The notes under the pieces were generated by a model. It did not search any database. It was not told where the DNA came from and worked only from the letters and a program-made list of their open reading frames with translations. Positions 34,807 to 43,057 of a stretch of 64,000 nucleotides of DNA are shown here, one piece after another. The translations under genes were made by a program, and so were the position numbers. Each line of letters starts with the position of its first letter. Position 1 is the stretch's first letter. Source of the stretch: Trinickia acidisoli. Lineage in GTDB: Bacteria > Pseudomonadota > Gammaproteobacteria > Burkholderiales > Burkholderiaceae. The stretch spans positions 2,480,001-2,544,000 of the forward strand of contig NZ_JAFLRG010000001.1 of NCBI RefSeq assembly GCF_017315725.1, written 5' to 3'.

Positions 34807-34941
34807 TTAGGGTTCGACATCGCCAATCTTATTTGCCAATGGATGCGCGTTGACGTCGACTTGCGCCACCACGTCCACTGGCGTTGCGATCGGCGACGGA
34901 ATGCGCACCGCCGGCACTTTATAGAGCTTCGTAAAGTGATA
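34807..34941 (-). pseudogene. Detached 3' end of the DUF4255 cap gene
   Basis: If the IS630 element and one TA are removed, the cap frame ending in QKS-Y continues without a break through this stretch: YHFTKLYKVPAVRIPSPIAT, then VDVVAQVDVNAHPLANK, to a TAA at 34807-34809. It would add 43 residues and give a cap of 209 residues. There is no start codon of its own. The 171 bases from here to the sheath start hold no further gene. Confidence 0.88.
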
Positions 34942-36042
34942 CTAAGTTTTTAGAAAGTAATTTCACATCCGTGAGACAATGGCTGGATGAAATGCAAACG
35001 TTCATCAGACGGCCGCAAGCTGGATCACCACACGCTCCAGGTCATGCGCCAACAAGCGGTTAAGGCGGCGCACGAAGGCACAACGGTGGCATCGATAGCG
35101 GCTGCGTTCGGTGTGAGCACTCGCACGGTTTTTAACTGGCTCGCCCAGTTCGCCGAAGGCGGACAGAATGCACTTTTGGCCAAGCCGATTCCGGGGCGGC
35201 CACCGAAGATCAGTGCCGACGAAATGCGTTGGATTGCCCAGGCGGTTCGCGACAACTCTCCCCAACAGTTCAAGTTCGAATTCGGTCTGTGGACACTGTC
35301 GTTGATCAGCGAACTGATCAAGCGCCAGTTCGGCAAATCTTTGGCGTTGGCCTCGGTCAGCCGTGTCATGAAGCTGCTTGGCTTTTCCGTCCAAAAGCCG
35401 CTGTATCAAGCTTGGCAGCAAGACACCCAACTCGTGCACGAGTGGGAAACCAAGACGTATCCGGCGATCAAGGCGCAAGCCCGCGCGCAAGGCGCGGTGA
35501 TCTATTTTGCCGATGAAGCGGGCATTCGCTCCGACTACCATACCGGCACGACCTGGGCTCCGGTCGGCCAAACGCCCGTCGTCGAGGTAACTGGGCGACG
35601 CTTCTCGTTCAACATGATCTCGGCGGTCAGTCCTGGTGGCGAATTTCGCTTCATGATTCACGAGGGATCGGTGAGGGCGACGACCTTCAAGGAATTTCTC
35701 GCTCGTCTGATGGTCGGTGCAAGCAAGCCAATCTTCTTGATCGTCGATGGTCATCCGATCCATAAATCCAAGCTCGTCAAAGACTACGTCGCATCGCTCG
35801 ATGGGCAGCTCACGTTGTTCTACCTGCCGCCCTACGCGCCGCAGTTGAACCCCGATGAACAAGTGTGGGCACACGTCAAACGGCGAGTCAGCCGGCAGCT
35901 TGTGCAAAGCCTGGACGACATGAAGTCGCTCGCCCTCGGTGCGTTGCGACGCATTCAAAAACTGCCCGACCTCGTCAAATCGTTCTTCCGTCAGCCCGAG
36001 TGTCAATACGCTAGCGAGTGAGGCTACTTTCTAAAAACTTAG
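34942..36042 (+). mobile_element. IS630-family insertion sequence
   Basis: Element of 1101 bp with perfect 18-bp terminal inverted repeats (CTAAGTTTTTAGAAAGTA at 34942-34959 and its complement at 36025-36042), flanked by TA on both sides (34940-34941 and 36043-36044), the target duplication typical of IS630/Tc1. It carries one transposase and interrupts the eCIS cap gene in the opposite orientation to the operon. Perfect ends suggest a recent insertion. Confidence 0.96.
34987..36021 (+). CDS. IS630-family DDE transposase
   Basis: A 344-residue transposase. An N-terminal helix-turn-helix region is clear (TTVASIAAAFGVSTRTVFNW LAQF-type, then GRPPKISADE), followed by a winged part. The DDE catalytic core has FADEAGIRSDYHTGTTWAPV, LIVDGHPIHKS and LPPYAPQLNPDEQVWAHVKR, the IS630 signature with D-D-E(34-36 spacing). 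It appears intact, so the element may still move. Confidence 0.96.
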   Translation: MKCKRSSDGRKLDHHTLQVMRQQAVKAAHEGTTVASIAAAFGVSTRTVFNWLAQFAEGGQNALLAKPIPGRPPKISADEMRWIAQAVRDNSPQQFKFEFGLWTLSLISELIKRQFGKSLALASVSRVMKLLGFSVQKPLYQAWQQDTQLVHEWETKTYPAIKAQARAQGAVIYFADEAGIRSDYHTGTTWAPVGQTPVVEVTGRRFSFNMISAVSPGGEFRFMIHEGSVRATTFKEFLARLMVGASKPIFLIVDGHPIHKSKLVKDYVASLDGQLTLFYLPPYAPQLNPDEQVWAHVKRRVSRQLVQSLDDMKSLALGALRRIQKLPDLVKSFFRQPECQYASE

Positions 36043-36539
36043 TAGCTCTTTTGAGAAAAAGGGGCCCATAAATCACGAAGCTCGTGAAACGACGTGGTCT
36101 GGGGTACCACAGCAAGGGCATCATTCCCGCTTAACTTGAGCCCGCGAGTAAGGTAGGTATCCGGTATATAGCCGCACGTATCCAGCATATTAATCAGCCC
36201 ATTGGCGATAATTTGCTCATTCTCGCCGGAACTTCCATATGCAACCATCATGTAGGTCAGATCCACCACGAGCGGCGCCGGGACAGACATTAGCGCCGGC
36301 GCTTGATTGTCGATCGATTCCTTCGCAAGTATCGTTGGCGGCAAATTACGCAAATATGGATTTACCTCCGTCTGATAAAGGTAGATCAGCAAACTGTTTT
36401 GCTTGGCTCCATCCCAATCGGCCGGGGAATCGAACGAAATCCCACCTTCCGACAGCAGAGGAACGTTTTCGCAGATAAATTTACGCAACGCCTCGCTGAT
36501 CGAAGGGATGATGAGTGCGGAATCGCCAGTGTCGATCAT
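36039..36539 (-). CDS. eCIS tube terminator/cap protein (DUF4255, Afp16-like), 3' end cut by IS630
   Basis: A 166-residue protein of the DUF4255/Pvc16 N-terminal family, which caps the tube and sheath and sets particle length. IIPSISEALRKFICENVPLL, FDSPADWDGAKQNSLLIYLY, YLRNLPPT and PLVVDLTYMMVAYGSSGENE with QIIANGLINML are all typical. The last codons QKS-Y are followed by a TAA that belongs to the IS630 terminal repeat (36039-36041); the original final 43 residues lie beyond the element. Length without the tail is short for the family. The start overlaps the previous gene by ATGA. Function may be impaired, though the loss is at the C-terminus only. Confidence 0.9.
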   Translation of the reverse strand: MIDTGDSALIIPSISEALRKFICENVPLLSEGGISFDSPADWDGAKQNSLLIYLYQTEVNPYLRNLPPTILAKESIDNQAPALMSVPAPLVVDLTYMMVAYGSSGENEQIIANGLINMLDTCGYIPDTYLTRGLKLSGNDALAVVPQTTSFHELRDLWAPFSQKSY

Positions 36540-37378
36540 AGAGCGAATGGCGTAAAGGCATCAACCACGTATTTCGGCGATTGAATTCCAATCTGCGCGA
36601 TCGCAGTAACTTCGGGATCGCGCTCCACCATCAACGACAACCAATCCGGCTGATTTCCCGCATCATTGCCGCCCCGAGTCGACGAGTCGCCCATTTGCAC
36701 GCAAAGCTCCAGCGCTAATTCACGCGTACTCGCAGCAGTCATCGAGGGGCCGCATACCAGCTCTATCGCCGACTCACTCATGAGGAGTTGCGACACCCCC
36801 GGAGAACTCCCGTCCGACATTCGCATGCCCAAACCTCGCCCCAATACGAGCGGTGGCCCGAGAGACCATCTCACGCTTCGCCCCAGAAACGACTGAGGTT
36901 GAAGCCTCACGACAACTGACTTTCCCGCCTTCAATCCGCGTAAAATAAGCCTGACTGCTGTGAAATTCTCACTTTTCTCCATCAATGCGATGCTAATAGG
37001 GCCGCGACGCCACTCAACAGGTTGCTGGCCCGGAAGGGTTGCCAGTATCTTTCCTTCAATATTGAGCGAGCAGTAGCCATCTACGTTTTTCAAGTCATTT
37101 TGGCACCGCAAGAAGGCGCTAAGTGTAAACGAACCACTCGCGGCTTTTTCACCCGTTTGTATTGCAAACACCGACTCAGCCAATTCAACGCGCTGTATGC
37201 ACGAAGATTGCGATCCGCCCAGTGCCATCGGATTCAATGAAAGCCCGACCTCACTATCCGTGGCATCTCCCATTGACCACGTGATGCCCGGCGTATTCAG
37301 TTCGATGCTCAAATTCTCGTCGCGCGCAACGCTGCTAAACTCCAGCACGATCGGTACGAGTGTCGCTTGGCCGCCCAT
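36536..37378 (-). CDS. Unrecognised 280-residue beta-rich protein, eCIS operon
   Basis: I do not recognise a family. The sequence alternates hydrophobic and polar residues as in beta-sandwiches and has no signal peptide. It seems to hold two similar domains: one beginning VPIVLEFSSVARDENLSIEL with VGLSLNPMALGG, and a second around ISIALMEKSENFTAVRLILR with SVVVRLQPQSFLG. The first resembles the start of the 168-residue neighbour (VTLTFYALRANEQVQVRLDD, VGISLTASPPGA). It overlaps the cap gene by ATGA, so it is almost certainly co-translated with it. A role at the particle end, or as a surface or cargo protein, is a guess. Confidence 0.75.
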   Translation of the reverse strand: MGGQATLVPIVLEFSSVARDENLSIELNTPGITWSMGDATDSEVGLSLNPMALGGSQSSCIQRVELAESVFAIQTGEKAASGSFTLSAFLRCQNDLKNVDGYCSLNIEGKILATLPGQQPVEWRRGPISIALMEKSENFTAVRLILRGLKAGKSVVVRLQPQSFLGRSVRWSLGPPLVLGRGLGMRMSDGSSPGVSQLLMSESAIELVCGPSMTAASTRELALELCVQMGDSSTRGGNDAGNQPDWLSLMVERDPEVTAIAQIGIQSPKYVVDAFTPFAL

Positions 37379-37394
37379 CGGATTTTCCCTTTTT

Positions 37395-37901
37395 TCAGCG
37401 CAAATTCAGACTAAAAGATCCCCGGACATTTACCACTCGATCAATCAGAGACTCCATCTCCATGCGAGCACCAGGCGGCAAGCTGATCGTTCCAGCGATA
37501 CGAGCATCAGAGTCATGAACGTATAAGCGAACACGTATCTCAGCGCAATCCTGATTGTTGGAGATTGAAATCGCTTTTCTATTTATAACAAATCGATTCA
37601 CACACAAGAGGGCGCCGGGCGGCGATGCCGTCAGGGAGATGCCCACACGACGATTCCCGGCGAACGCATCCCCCCAAAAGGCGGGCGAGGTGTCATCCAA
37701 GCGAACTTGCACCTGTTCATTGGCCCGGAGGGCATAAAAAGTAAGGGTGACAGGATGAACATCCACTCTTGCCGCATCTGCCCCCGTATCTTCCGTCCAC
37801 GCCGAGTCCTCGCCCGCTACTCGTTGCATAACCGACTCCTTCGACGCCTTAGCCCAAAACGTCCAACAGGTGGCTCGCGAGGATTTGACCTCAGCAGTCA
37901 T
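37395..37901 (-). CDS. Unrecognised 168-residue beta-rich protein, eCIS operon
   Basis: I do not recognise a family. ATG 37901 has AGGA upstream. After about 45 charged N-terminal residues comes a single beta-rich domain (DVHPVTLTFYALRANEQVQV, RRVGISLTASPPGALLCVNR, CAEIRVRLYVHDSD) ending in NVRGSFSLNLR. The pattern of conserved positions suggests it is a paralogue of the domain repeated in the 280-residue protein 16 bases downstream. No signal peptide is present. Confidence 0.7.
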   Translation of the reverse strand: MTAEVKSSRATCWTFWAKASKESVMQRVAGEDSAWTEDTGADAARVDVHPVTLTFYALRANEQVQVRLDDTSPAFWGDAFAGNRRVGISLTASPPGALLCVNRFVINRKAISISNNQDCAEIRVRLYVHDSDARIAGTISLPPGARMEMESLIDRVVNVRGSFSLNLR

Positions 37902-37932
37902 GTCTTATCCTCGCATAACGACCGACAGTCAT

Positions 37933-38391
37933 TCATGACGGCACGGAAAAATAGATTAGATTCGCGTCTTTTATGACTTTGGTGCTTCCGTTGAAAGTCG
38001 CGCTAGCATACACGTCCGCCGATCCCTGAATACCGATGTTCTTCACCCCGGTTGCCCACCAAATATTCAAGGCGAGACCGATCGACTGCGGCGAAGTGAT
38101 CGTATCGGGAAACTGGAGCGTAATGGTGTCCCACTCCACCAGCAATTGGCACGCATCCAAACCCTTGGTAGCGTCGCTACCATACTTCATCGAAAATTGC
38201 TTATTTGCATCAAAGGTCAATGGATACAGTCCATACGCAAATGTCCCTGGATCTCCGTCGCCATCTTGGGTCAGCAAAGTAATCGTGCTTTGATCATCAG
38301 CTACGGCGCTATGAATAATAAAAGTAATTGGCGCCGATTTATCATAAGGTAATTTTGAGAAATTCTTGATACGAAGACCATTGGCACTCAT
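37933..38391 (-). CDS. Unrecognised 152-residue beta-rich protein, eCIS operon
   Basis: I do not recognise a family. The sequence (LRIKNFSKLPYDKSAPITFI, QLLVEWDTITLQFPDTIT, IGLALNIWWATGVKNIGIQG) suggests a compact beta-sandwich without cysteines of note or a signal. DNA is more AT-rich than the structural genes. It lies 31 bases upstream of the next gene of the run and shares orientation with the injection system. Confidence 0.7.
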   Translation of the reverse strand: MSANGLRIKNFSKLPYDKSAPITFIIHSAVADDQSTITLLTQDGDGDPGTFAYGLYPLTFDANKQFSMKYGSDATKGLDACQLLVEWDTITLQFPDTITSPQSIGLALNIWWATGVKNIGIQGSADVYASATFNGSTKVIKDANLIYFSVPS

Positions 38392-38479
38392 GATCGCTCC
38401 TAATATTTCAATATTCGCAGCAATTTATTCCACACCTCAAGATGAAATCAAATTGAAGCATCGCTCAATTAATTAGCTG

Positions 38480-39034
38480 TTACGACGAAATCGGATACTC
38501 TACGGTGCCGACCCCTTCATTGAAATTCGTTGACGTCGTGTTGTAATCTCCATTCGCATCCACCCACCACGCCAAGACACTTGAGTTGGTCTTCCCGCCA
38601 TTACGCTTCATTGTAAGATCGGTAACCAATTTCTTATACCAGACGTAAAATGTCAGGAAGTAAGCATTGGTATTCGATGTGGAAAAATTGCTTGCCAGGA
38701 CGATTTGTATTGATCTAGGCTTAACGTCAAACTGAAAAATTGGCACGCTGATATCTTGAAGCGTGGCATCGCCCGTTGACGACCCCCACAACTGGAAAGC
38801 GATGGGCCCAACACTCGAGGTCCAAGGCGCCCCACCATTTGGGCGGTACGGTCCAAATACAACCGAATCAGCACTTTTATCATCCTTGCTACCAGACGAC
38901 GTATTCTCGAGCAGCAAGTTGATTACCTCGCCTTTTTTGAGAGACTCCATCTTGAGAACGAAGCCTATCCCGTCCACCCAGGGCATCGTTGCCGCAGCGG
39001 TCGTATCGCGCTGATTTTCAGCTTGAGTTGACAT
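38480..39034 (-). CDS. Unrecognised 184-residue beta-rich protein, first gene of the eCIS run
   Basis: I do not recognise a family. ATG 39034 (MSTQAENQ) follows GGAGAAG closely, whereas the 39061 start has none. A short polar leader is followed by a beta-rich domain (GIGFVLKMESLKKGEVINLL, IAFQLWGSSTGDATLQDISV, IQIVLASNF, AYFLTFYVWYKKLV). DNA is AT-richer than the sheath-to-ATPase genes. As first gene of the run it would be the most strongly expressed if transcription starts in the 39.0-39.6 kb gap. Confidence 0.7.
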   Translation of the reverse strand: MSTQAENQRDTTAAATMPWVDGIGFVLKMESLKKGEVINLLLENTSSGSKDDKSADSVVFGPYRPNGGAPWTSSVGPIAFQLWGSSTGDATLQDISVPIFQFDVKPRSIQIVLASNFSTSNTNAYFLTFYVWYKKLVTDLTMKRNGGKTNSSVLAWWVDANGDYNTTSTNFNEGVGTVEYPISS

Positions 39035-39587
39035 GCTCTTCTCCAAATAGGTCTTTCGCACTTACCTCATCACATAAAAAGCAATGAATATGAGTACGAA
39101 AGTTACGAACATTAGCCGTCATTTAATGGCAACGGCACGCCATCGCTCTCGCCACGTAAACGTTGGTAGCGATCCAAGCCTTCGTTGCATTATGGGTAAA
39201 CCATCGACAACAAAAAGTGCACGCCCTTGTAGTGCTTGATCGCGGCATGCCAACGTATTGTGCAGATACTGACACGTCGGTGCCCAACTCGCGAAAACTG
39301 AAGCCCTGCGCGAGGTGGCGAAGGTACGACGAGGTAGGAACCTACGTTCTCGCCCGCCTCGCGCCAAGCGATCGACTAAGCGCCGGCACTTTAGTCCCCT
39401 CGAATGCCAATATATGAGCCGACTCTCTACAAGCTGCACAACAAGTGGACTTCATAACGCCGCAGCCGCATAAGAGTAAGTATCCTGAGGCTCGGCGATG
39501 CGGTAATGGTGGGGCAGGCAAGCTCCGCAGCCGATCGCTACCTGTCAGCGCAGGCTCACAACATTCGATCTTCGATTCGGGGCTGTC
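39035..39587. other. Divergent intergenic region between eCIS operon and luxR
   Basis: This 553-base gap holds no supported gene and separates the minus-strand eCIS run from the plus-strand luxR. It should contain both promoters. A partial dyad CCTG-N6-CAGG at 39541-39554 recalls a lux box (AHL-receptor site) but lacks the outer bases, so it is weak. AT-rich sequence at about 39060-39110 is a reasonable location for the eCIS promoter. Confidence 0.4.
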
Positions 39588-40343
39588 ATGACCGTGAATG
39601 CAACATGTGAACGCTCGGTATCTACCAGCACGCCGATGCAGCGCATATTACGGATAAGCGATTGCAAGAGCGAAGCCGAACTAACGCGTGCACTATCCGA
39701 CGTCATCAGTTCTACGGGATTCGACTATTTCCAGTATGTGGGCGATTTCATGCTCGACAGGCATGGGAGCATTCGTAAATCGCTTTCCAACTTTCCCACC
39801 GAGTGGGTTGCGCGGTATACCGCTTCTCGATACGAAAGCGTGGATCCGGCATTTCGGCACGCACTCACTCATGTCACGCCGGCGATTTGGTCGAGCGTTT
39901 GCGTACGAGAAGTGTCAGCGGAGCAACAAGAATATTTGAGCGACGCACGCAACCACGAAATCGGAGATGGCGTCAGCTTCCCCATTCAAACAAAGAACGG
40001 CGACAACGCCATACTTAGCTTCGCCAATCACATCAGCAGAAGTGACACCGACGAGATCGTGGTCCGCACGCTGGCGGAAGGTAGCCTCACTGCGGCGTAC
40101 GCCCACGACGCCATGCGACGAATCGTCGACAAAGAGCGCAACGTCCTGCAGGCACCGCTCACCAGTCGCGAACTCGAATGCCTCCGGTGGATCGCCGTCG
40201 GCAAATCGAACTGGGAAATCGCGATGATCTTCGGGATGACCGAGCATGGGGTGGTGTACTACGTGCGCAAGCTTCTATGGAAGCTCAGTGTCCACAATCG
40301 CCACCAAGCGGTTGCGCGCGCAACGGCCTACGGCCTGCTCTGA
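39588..40343 (+). CDS. LuxR-family regulator with acyl-homoserine-lactone-binding domain
   Basis: A 251-residue quorum-sensing-type regulator. The N-terminal autoinducer-binding domain has the conserved pocket residues with TraR spacing: W73, Y77, D86, P87 and W101 in WVARYTASRYESVDPAFRHA then PAIW, and a Gly pair near 126-128. The C-terminal DNA-binding domain has LTSRELECLRWIAVGKSNWE IAMIFG with recognition helix TEHGVVYYVRKLLWKL, of the FixJ/NarL type. No luxI synthase lies in the window, so it is a solo here. It is divergent from the eCIS operon and is the only regulator near it, so it is the best candidate for controlling it; that is inference. Confidence 0.93.
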   Translation: MTVNATCERSVSTSTPMQRILRISDCKSEAELTRALSDVISSTGFDYFQYVGDFMLDRHGSIRKSLSNFPTEWVARYTASRYESVDPAFRHALTHVTPAIWSSVCVREVSAEQQEYLSDARNHEIGDGVSFPIQTKNGDNAILSFANHISRSDTDEIVVRTLAEGSLTAAYAHDAMRRIVDKERNVLQAPLTSRELECLRWIAVGKSNWEIAMIFGMTEHGVVYYVRKLLWKLSVHNRHQAVARATAYGLL

Positions 40344-40587
40344 AATTCATGCCACATTCCAATTCTTTCAATTAACCAACAACCCACTCAAATGAAACGT
40401 GCGCTCACTCCCGCCTCTCGCCTAGGTATTACCCCGTAAACGCCCCCACCCAACCCTGCGTCCACTTAAAGACCGCGTACACTTCAGCTACCCACGGGGT
40501 GTCGCTGCGCTGCCTTCCCTCGCAACTCGCACACGAACGGGAAGTCCACGGCGCTCAAGGTCACAAGCCAGAAGGAGAACCAATCAA

Positions 40588-41820
40588 ATGAAGTGGACAA
40601 AGGAACAACGGAACGTGACGATCGCCGCCTACCTGGGCTGGACGCTCGACGCATTCGATTTTTTCCTCATGGTGTTCGTACTCAAGGACATCGCAACCGA
40701 ATTTCATACGAAGATCCCCGCCGTCGCTTTCGGCATCACGATCACGCTGGCCATGCGCCCCATCGGCGCGCTCATCTTCGGCCGTTTCGCCGATAAATTC
40801 GGCCGCCGTCCAACGCTGATGGTCAACGTCGCCATCTATTCGCTGCTCGAATTACTGTCCGGCTTCTCGCCGAACCTGGCCACGCTGCTCGTGCTGCGCG
40901 CGCTGTTCGGCATCGCCATGGGGGGCGAATGGGGCGTCGGCTCGGCGCTCACCATGGAAACCATTCCGCCGCGCTCGCGCGGAATCGTCTCCGGCCTCCT
41001 GCAAGCGGGCTACCCCAGCGGGTATCTGATCGCGTCGATCGTCTTCGGCGTGCTCTATCAATACATCGGCTGGCGCGGCATGTTCTTCGTCGGCGTCGTC
41101 CCGGCGCTGCTCGTGCTCTACATCCGCGGCAACGTCCAGGAATCGCCGGCCTGGAAGGCCATGGAGAAGAAGCAACACAATCGCATAGGTTTGCTCCAAA
41201 CCTTCAAGAAGAATTGGACGCTCGCGCTGTACTCGATCATCCTCATGACGGCGTTCAACTTCTTCTCGCACGGCACGCAAGATCTCTATCCGACGTTCCT
41301 GCGCGAACAACATCACTTCGATCCGCATACGGTGTCGCTCATCGCGATCGTGCTGAACATCGGCGCGATCGTCGGCGGCCTGTTCTTCGGTTCGCTCTCT
41401 GAAAAGATCGGCCGCCGCCGCGCGATCTGCATCGCGGCATTGATCGCCCTACCCGTGCTGCCCTTGTGGGCCTTCTCGAGCGGCGCCGTTCTGCTCGCGG
41501 CCGGCGCGTTCCTGATGCAAATCTCGGTGCAGGGCGCTTGGGGCGTGATCCCCGTTCACCTGAACGAGATCTCGCCCGACGAAGTGCGTGCGACGTTCCC
41601 CGGTCTCGTCTATCAACTCGGCAATCTCATCGCGTCGGTCAACGCGACGATGCAAGCATCGGTGGCCGTCGCCAACGGCAACAACTATGCCTTCGCGTTG
41701 GCCGTCGTCGCGGGTATCTCCTGCGTGGTCATCGCCGTGTTGATCCTGTTCGGCCCCGAACGGCGCGGCATCGATATGACGCGGTCGGCAGAGCAAGTCG
41801 CGTCCTCTTCGACCGTGTGA
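40588..41820 (+). CDS. MFS transporter, carboxylate/sugar-acid:proton symporter type
   Basis: A 410-residue twelve-helix transporter. The first helix GWTLDAFDFFLMVFVLKDIA, the loop GRFADKFGRRPTLMVNVAIY and the ALFGIAMGGEWGVGSALTME segment are typical of the sialate/lactate (SHS) and aromatic-acid (AAHS) symporter groups. A second loop copy is FGSLSEKIGRRRAICIAAL. AAGGAGAA precedes the ATG. It stands alone with a terminator behind. The substrate is probably a small organic acid, but cannot be read from sequence. Confidence 0.88.
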   Translation: MKWTKEQRNVTIAAYLGWTLDAFDFFLMVFVLKDIATEFHTKIPAVAFGITITLAMRPIGALIFGRFADKFGRRPTLMVNVAIYSLLELLSGFSPNLATLLVLRALFGIAMGGEWGVGSALTMETIPPRSRGIVSGLLQAGYPSGYLIASIVFGVLYQYIGWRGMFFVGVVPALLVLYIRGNVQESPAWKAMEKKQHNRIGLLQTFKKNWTLALYSIILMTAFNFFSHGTQDLYPTFLREQHHFDPHTVSLIAIVLNIGAIVGGLFFGSLSEKIGRRRAICIAALIALPVLPLWAFSSGAVLLAAGAFLMQISVQGAWGVIPVHLNEISPDEVRATFPGLVYQLGNLIASVNATMQASVAVANGNNYAFALAVVAGISCVVIAVLILFGPERRGIDMTRSAEQVASSSTV

Positions 41821-41840
41821 TACCTTCGCTCGCTCAACAA

Positions 41841-41870
41841 AGAAAGGCGCTCCATGCGCCTTTCTTTTTT
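41841..41870 (+). terminator. Rho-independent terminator after the MFS gene
   Basis: Ten-base stem AGAAAGGCGC/GCGCCTTTCT around TCCAT, then a run of T. Confidence 0.93.
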
Positions 41871-42112
41871 CTCCCGTCGCACGCAACCGCTCGAGTTCCG
41901 CATAGGATTGGACTAAGTGCTTAAACGCCCAATCCAATCAGTACATGCTGCGATGCAGCGCAATGCAGCCACCACACTCGCTCTAGAGGAGTCCATCGAT
42001 AAACAACGCTTGCCGCGATTTCTGAGCGTTTTTATCGTGCTAAAAATAACAAACTTCAATCAGAGGCTTGAATCGCTTGTTCGCGGCCGGGCTACCGGCA
42101 TGGGAGGCGTAC

Positions 42113-43015
42113 ATGACAGTTCGAACATCTAGCCGGAGCACCGGCGATACCAAGGCACGCATTCTCGATGCAGCCGAAGACATCTTCATCGAATACGGCT
42201 ACGAGGCCATGTCGCTGCGGCAAATCACTTCGCGCGCCGACGTCAATCTTGCCGCCGTCAACTATCATTTCGGCAGCAAAGAGGCCCTGATTCATGCCAT
42301 GCTTTCTCGCCGCCTCGACAAGCTCAATGTCGAGCGTTTGAAGCTGCTCGAGCGTTTCGACGCGCAGCTTGGCAAGCGCTTGACCTGCGAGCACGTGCTC
42401 GGCGCCATGTTCATTCCGGCACTGCGGCTTTCGCGCGATCCACGCGCGGGCGGCCCCGCTTTCCTACGGCTGCTCGGCCGCGCTTATACCGACCCGTCCG
42501 CCTTTATTCACGATTTCCTCAACGGGCATTACGCCGATGTGGCCGAGCGCTTCTTCACCGCGTTTCAGCGCGCATTGCCGCATCTGCCGCGCGAAGAACT
42601 CGGCTGGCGTCTACATTTCGCGATCGGCGCACTCTCGGGTGTGCTCGCGGGTGCCGATACCGACAACCTCATCGCAGAATTCTCCAAGGGGCAAGCGATC
42701 AGCGATCTGCATTTGATCGCACGGCTTGCGTCGCTCATGGTTGCGGCGCTCAAAGCACCGCTGCCCGACAGCGCGCAGCTCGCCGCGTTTGCGGCTGTGC
42801 TCGGCGATGCCGGCGACAGTTGCGACGCCGCCGCAGGCATCAGCGCATGCGGTCCGCTCGATGCCCCAGCGCACCACGCTAGCGAACACAGCAGCCACGA
42901 CGTGGCCGATAAGCTCGACGAGCGCGAATCGCCGCCGCATGTGGCCGCTTCCGCGTTGCAAGCGGCCGGCTCGTTGCCCGCGCAACTGCAAGACGGCTCG
43001 CGCCCCGCACTCTAA
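42113..43015 (+). CDS. TetR-family regulator of the fadE-fadD operon
   Basis: A 300-residue repressor. ATG 42113 has GGGAGGCG four bases upstream; a start at 42068 is rejected. The N-terminal helix-turn-helix is standard: TKARILDAAEDIFIEYGYEA, MSLRQITSRADVNLAAVNYH and FGSKEALI. The ligand domain runs to about residue 215. An extra tail of about 85 residues rich in Ala, His, Ser and Asp follows, unusual in this family and probably disordered. It lies 42 bases before fadE, so it likely responds to acyl-CoA and represses fatty-acid degradation, as PsrA/FadR-type TetR proteins do. Confidence 0.9.
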   Translation: MTVRTSSRSTGDTKARILDAAEDIFIEYGYEAMSLRQITSRADVNLAAVNYHFGSKEALIHAMLSRRLDKLNVERLKLLERFDAQLGKRLTCEHVLGAMFIPALRLSRDPRAGGPAFLRLLGRAYTDPSAFIHDFLNGHYADVAERFFTAFQRALPHLPREELGWRLHFAIGALSGVLAGADTDNLIAEFSKGQAISDLHLIARLASLMVAALKAPLPDSAQLAAFAAVLGDAGDSCDAAAGISACGPLDAPAHHASEHSSHDVADKLDERESPPHVAASALQAAGSLPAQLQDGSRPAL

Positions 43016-43057
43016 CGACGGACGGCGCGCGCCCGCGCGCCTCGGAAAGGAACGATC

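Noticed and set aside
16478..39034. Reading the cluster as a type VI secretion system or a prophage
   Set aside because: No TssJLM, ClpV, TssK or head/portal/terminase genes; the ATPase is Afp15-like, not ClpV, and DUF4255 with the LysM adaptor fits eCIS.
39119..39439. 106-codon minus-strand frame in the luxR-eCIS gap
   Set aside because: No ribosome binding site, and Arg/Trp-rich noise-like composition; the gap is better seen as regulatory.
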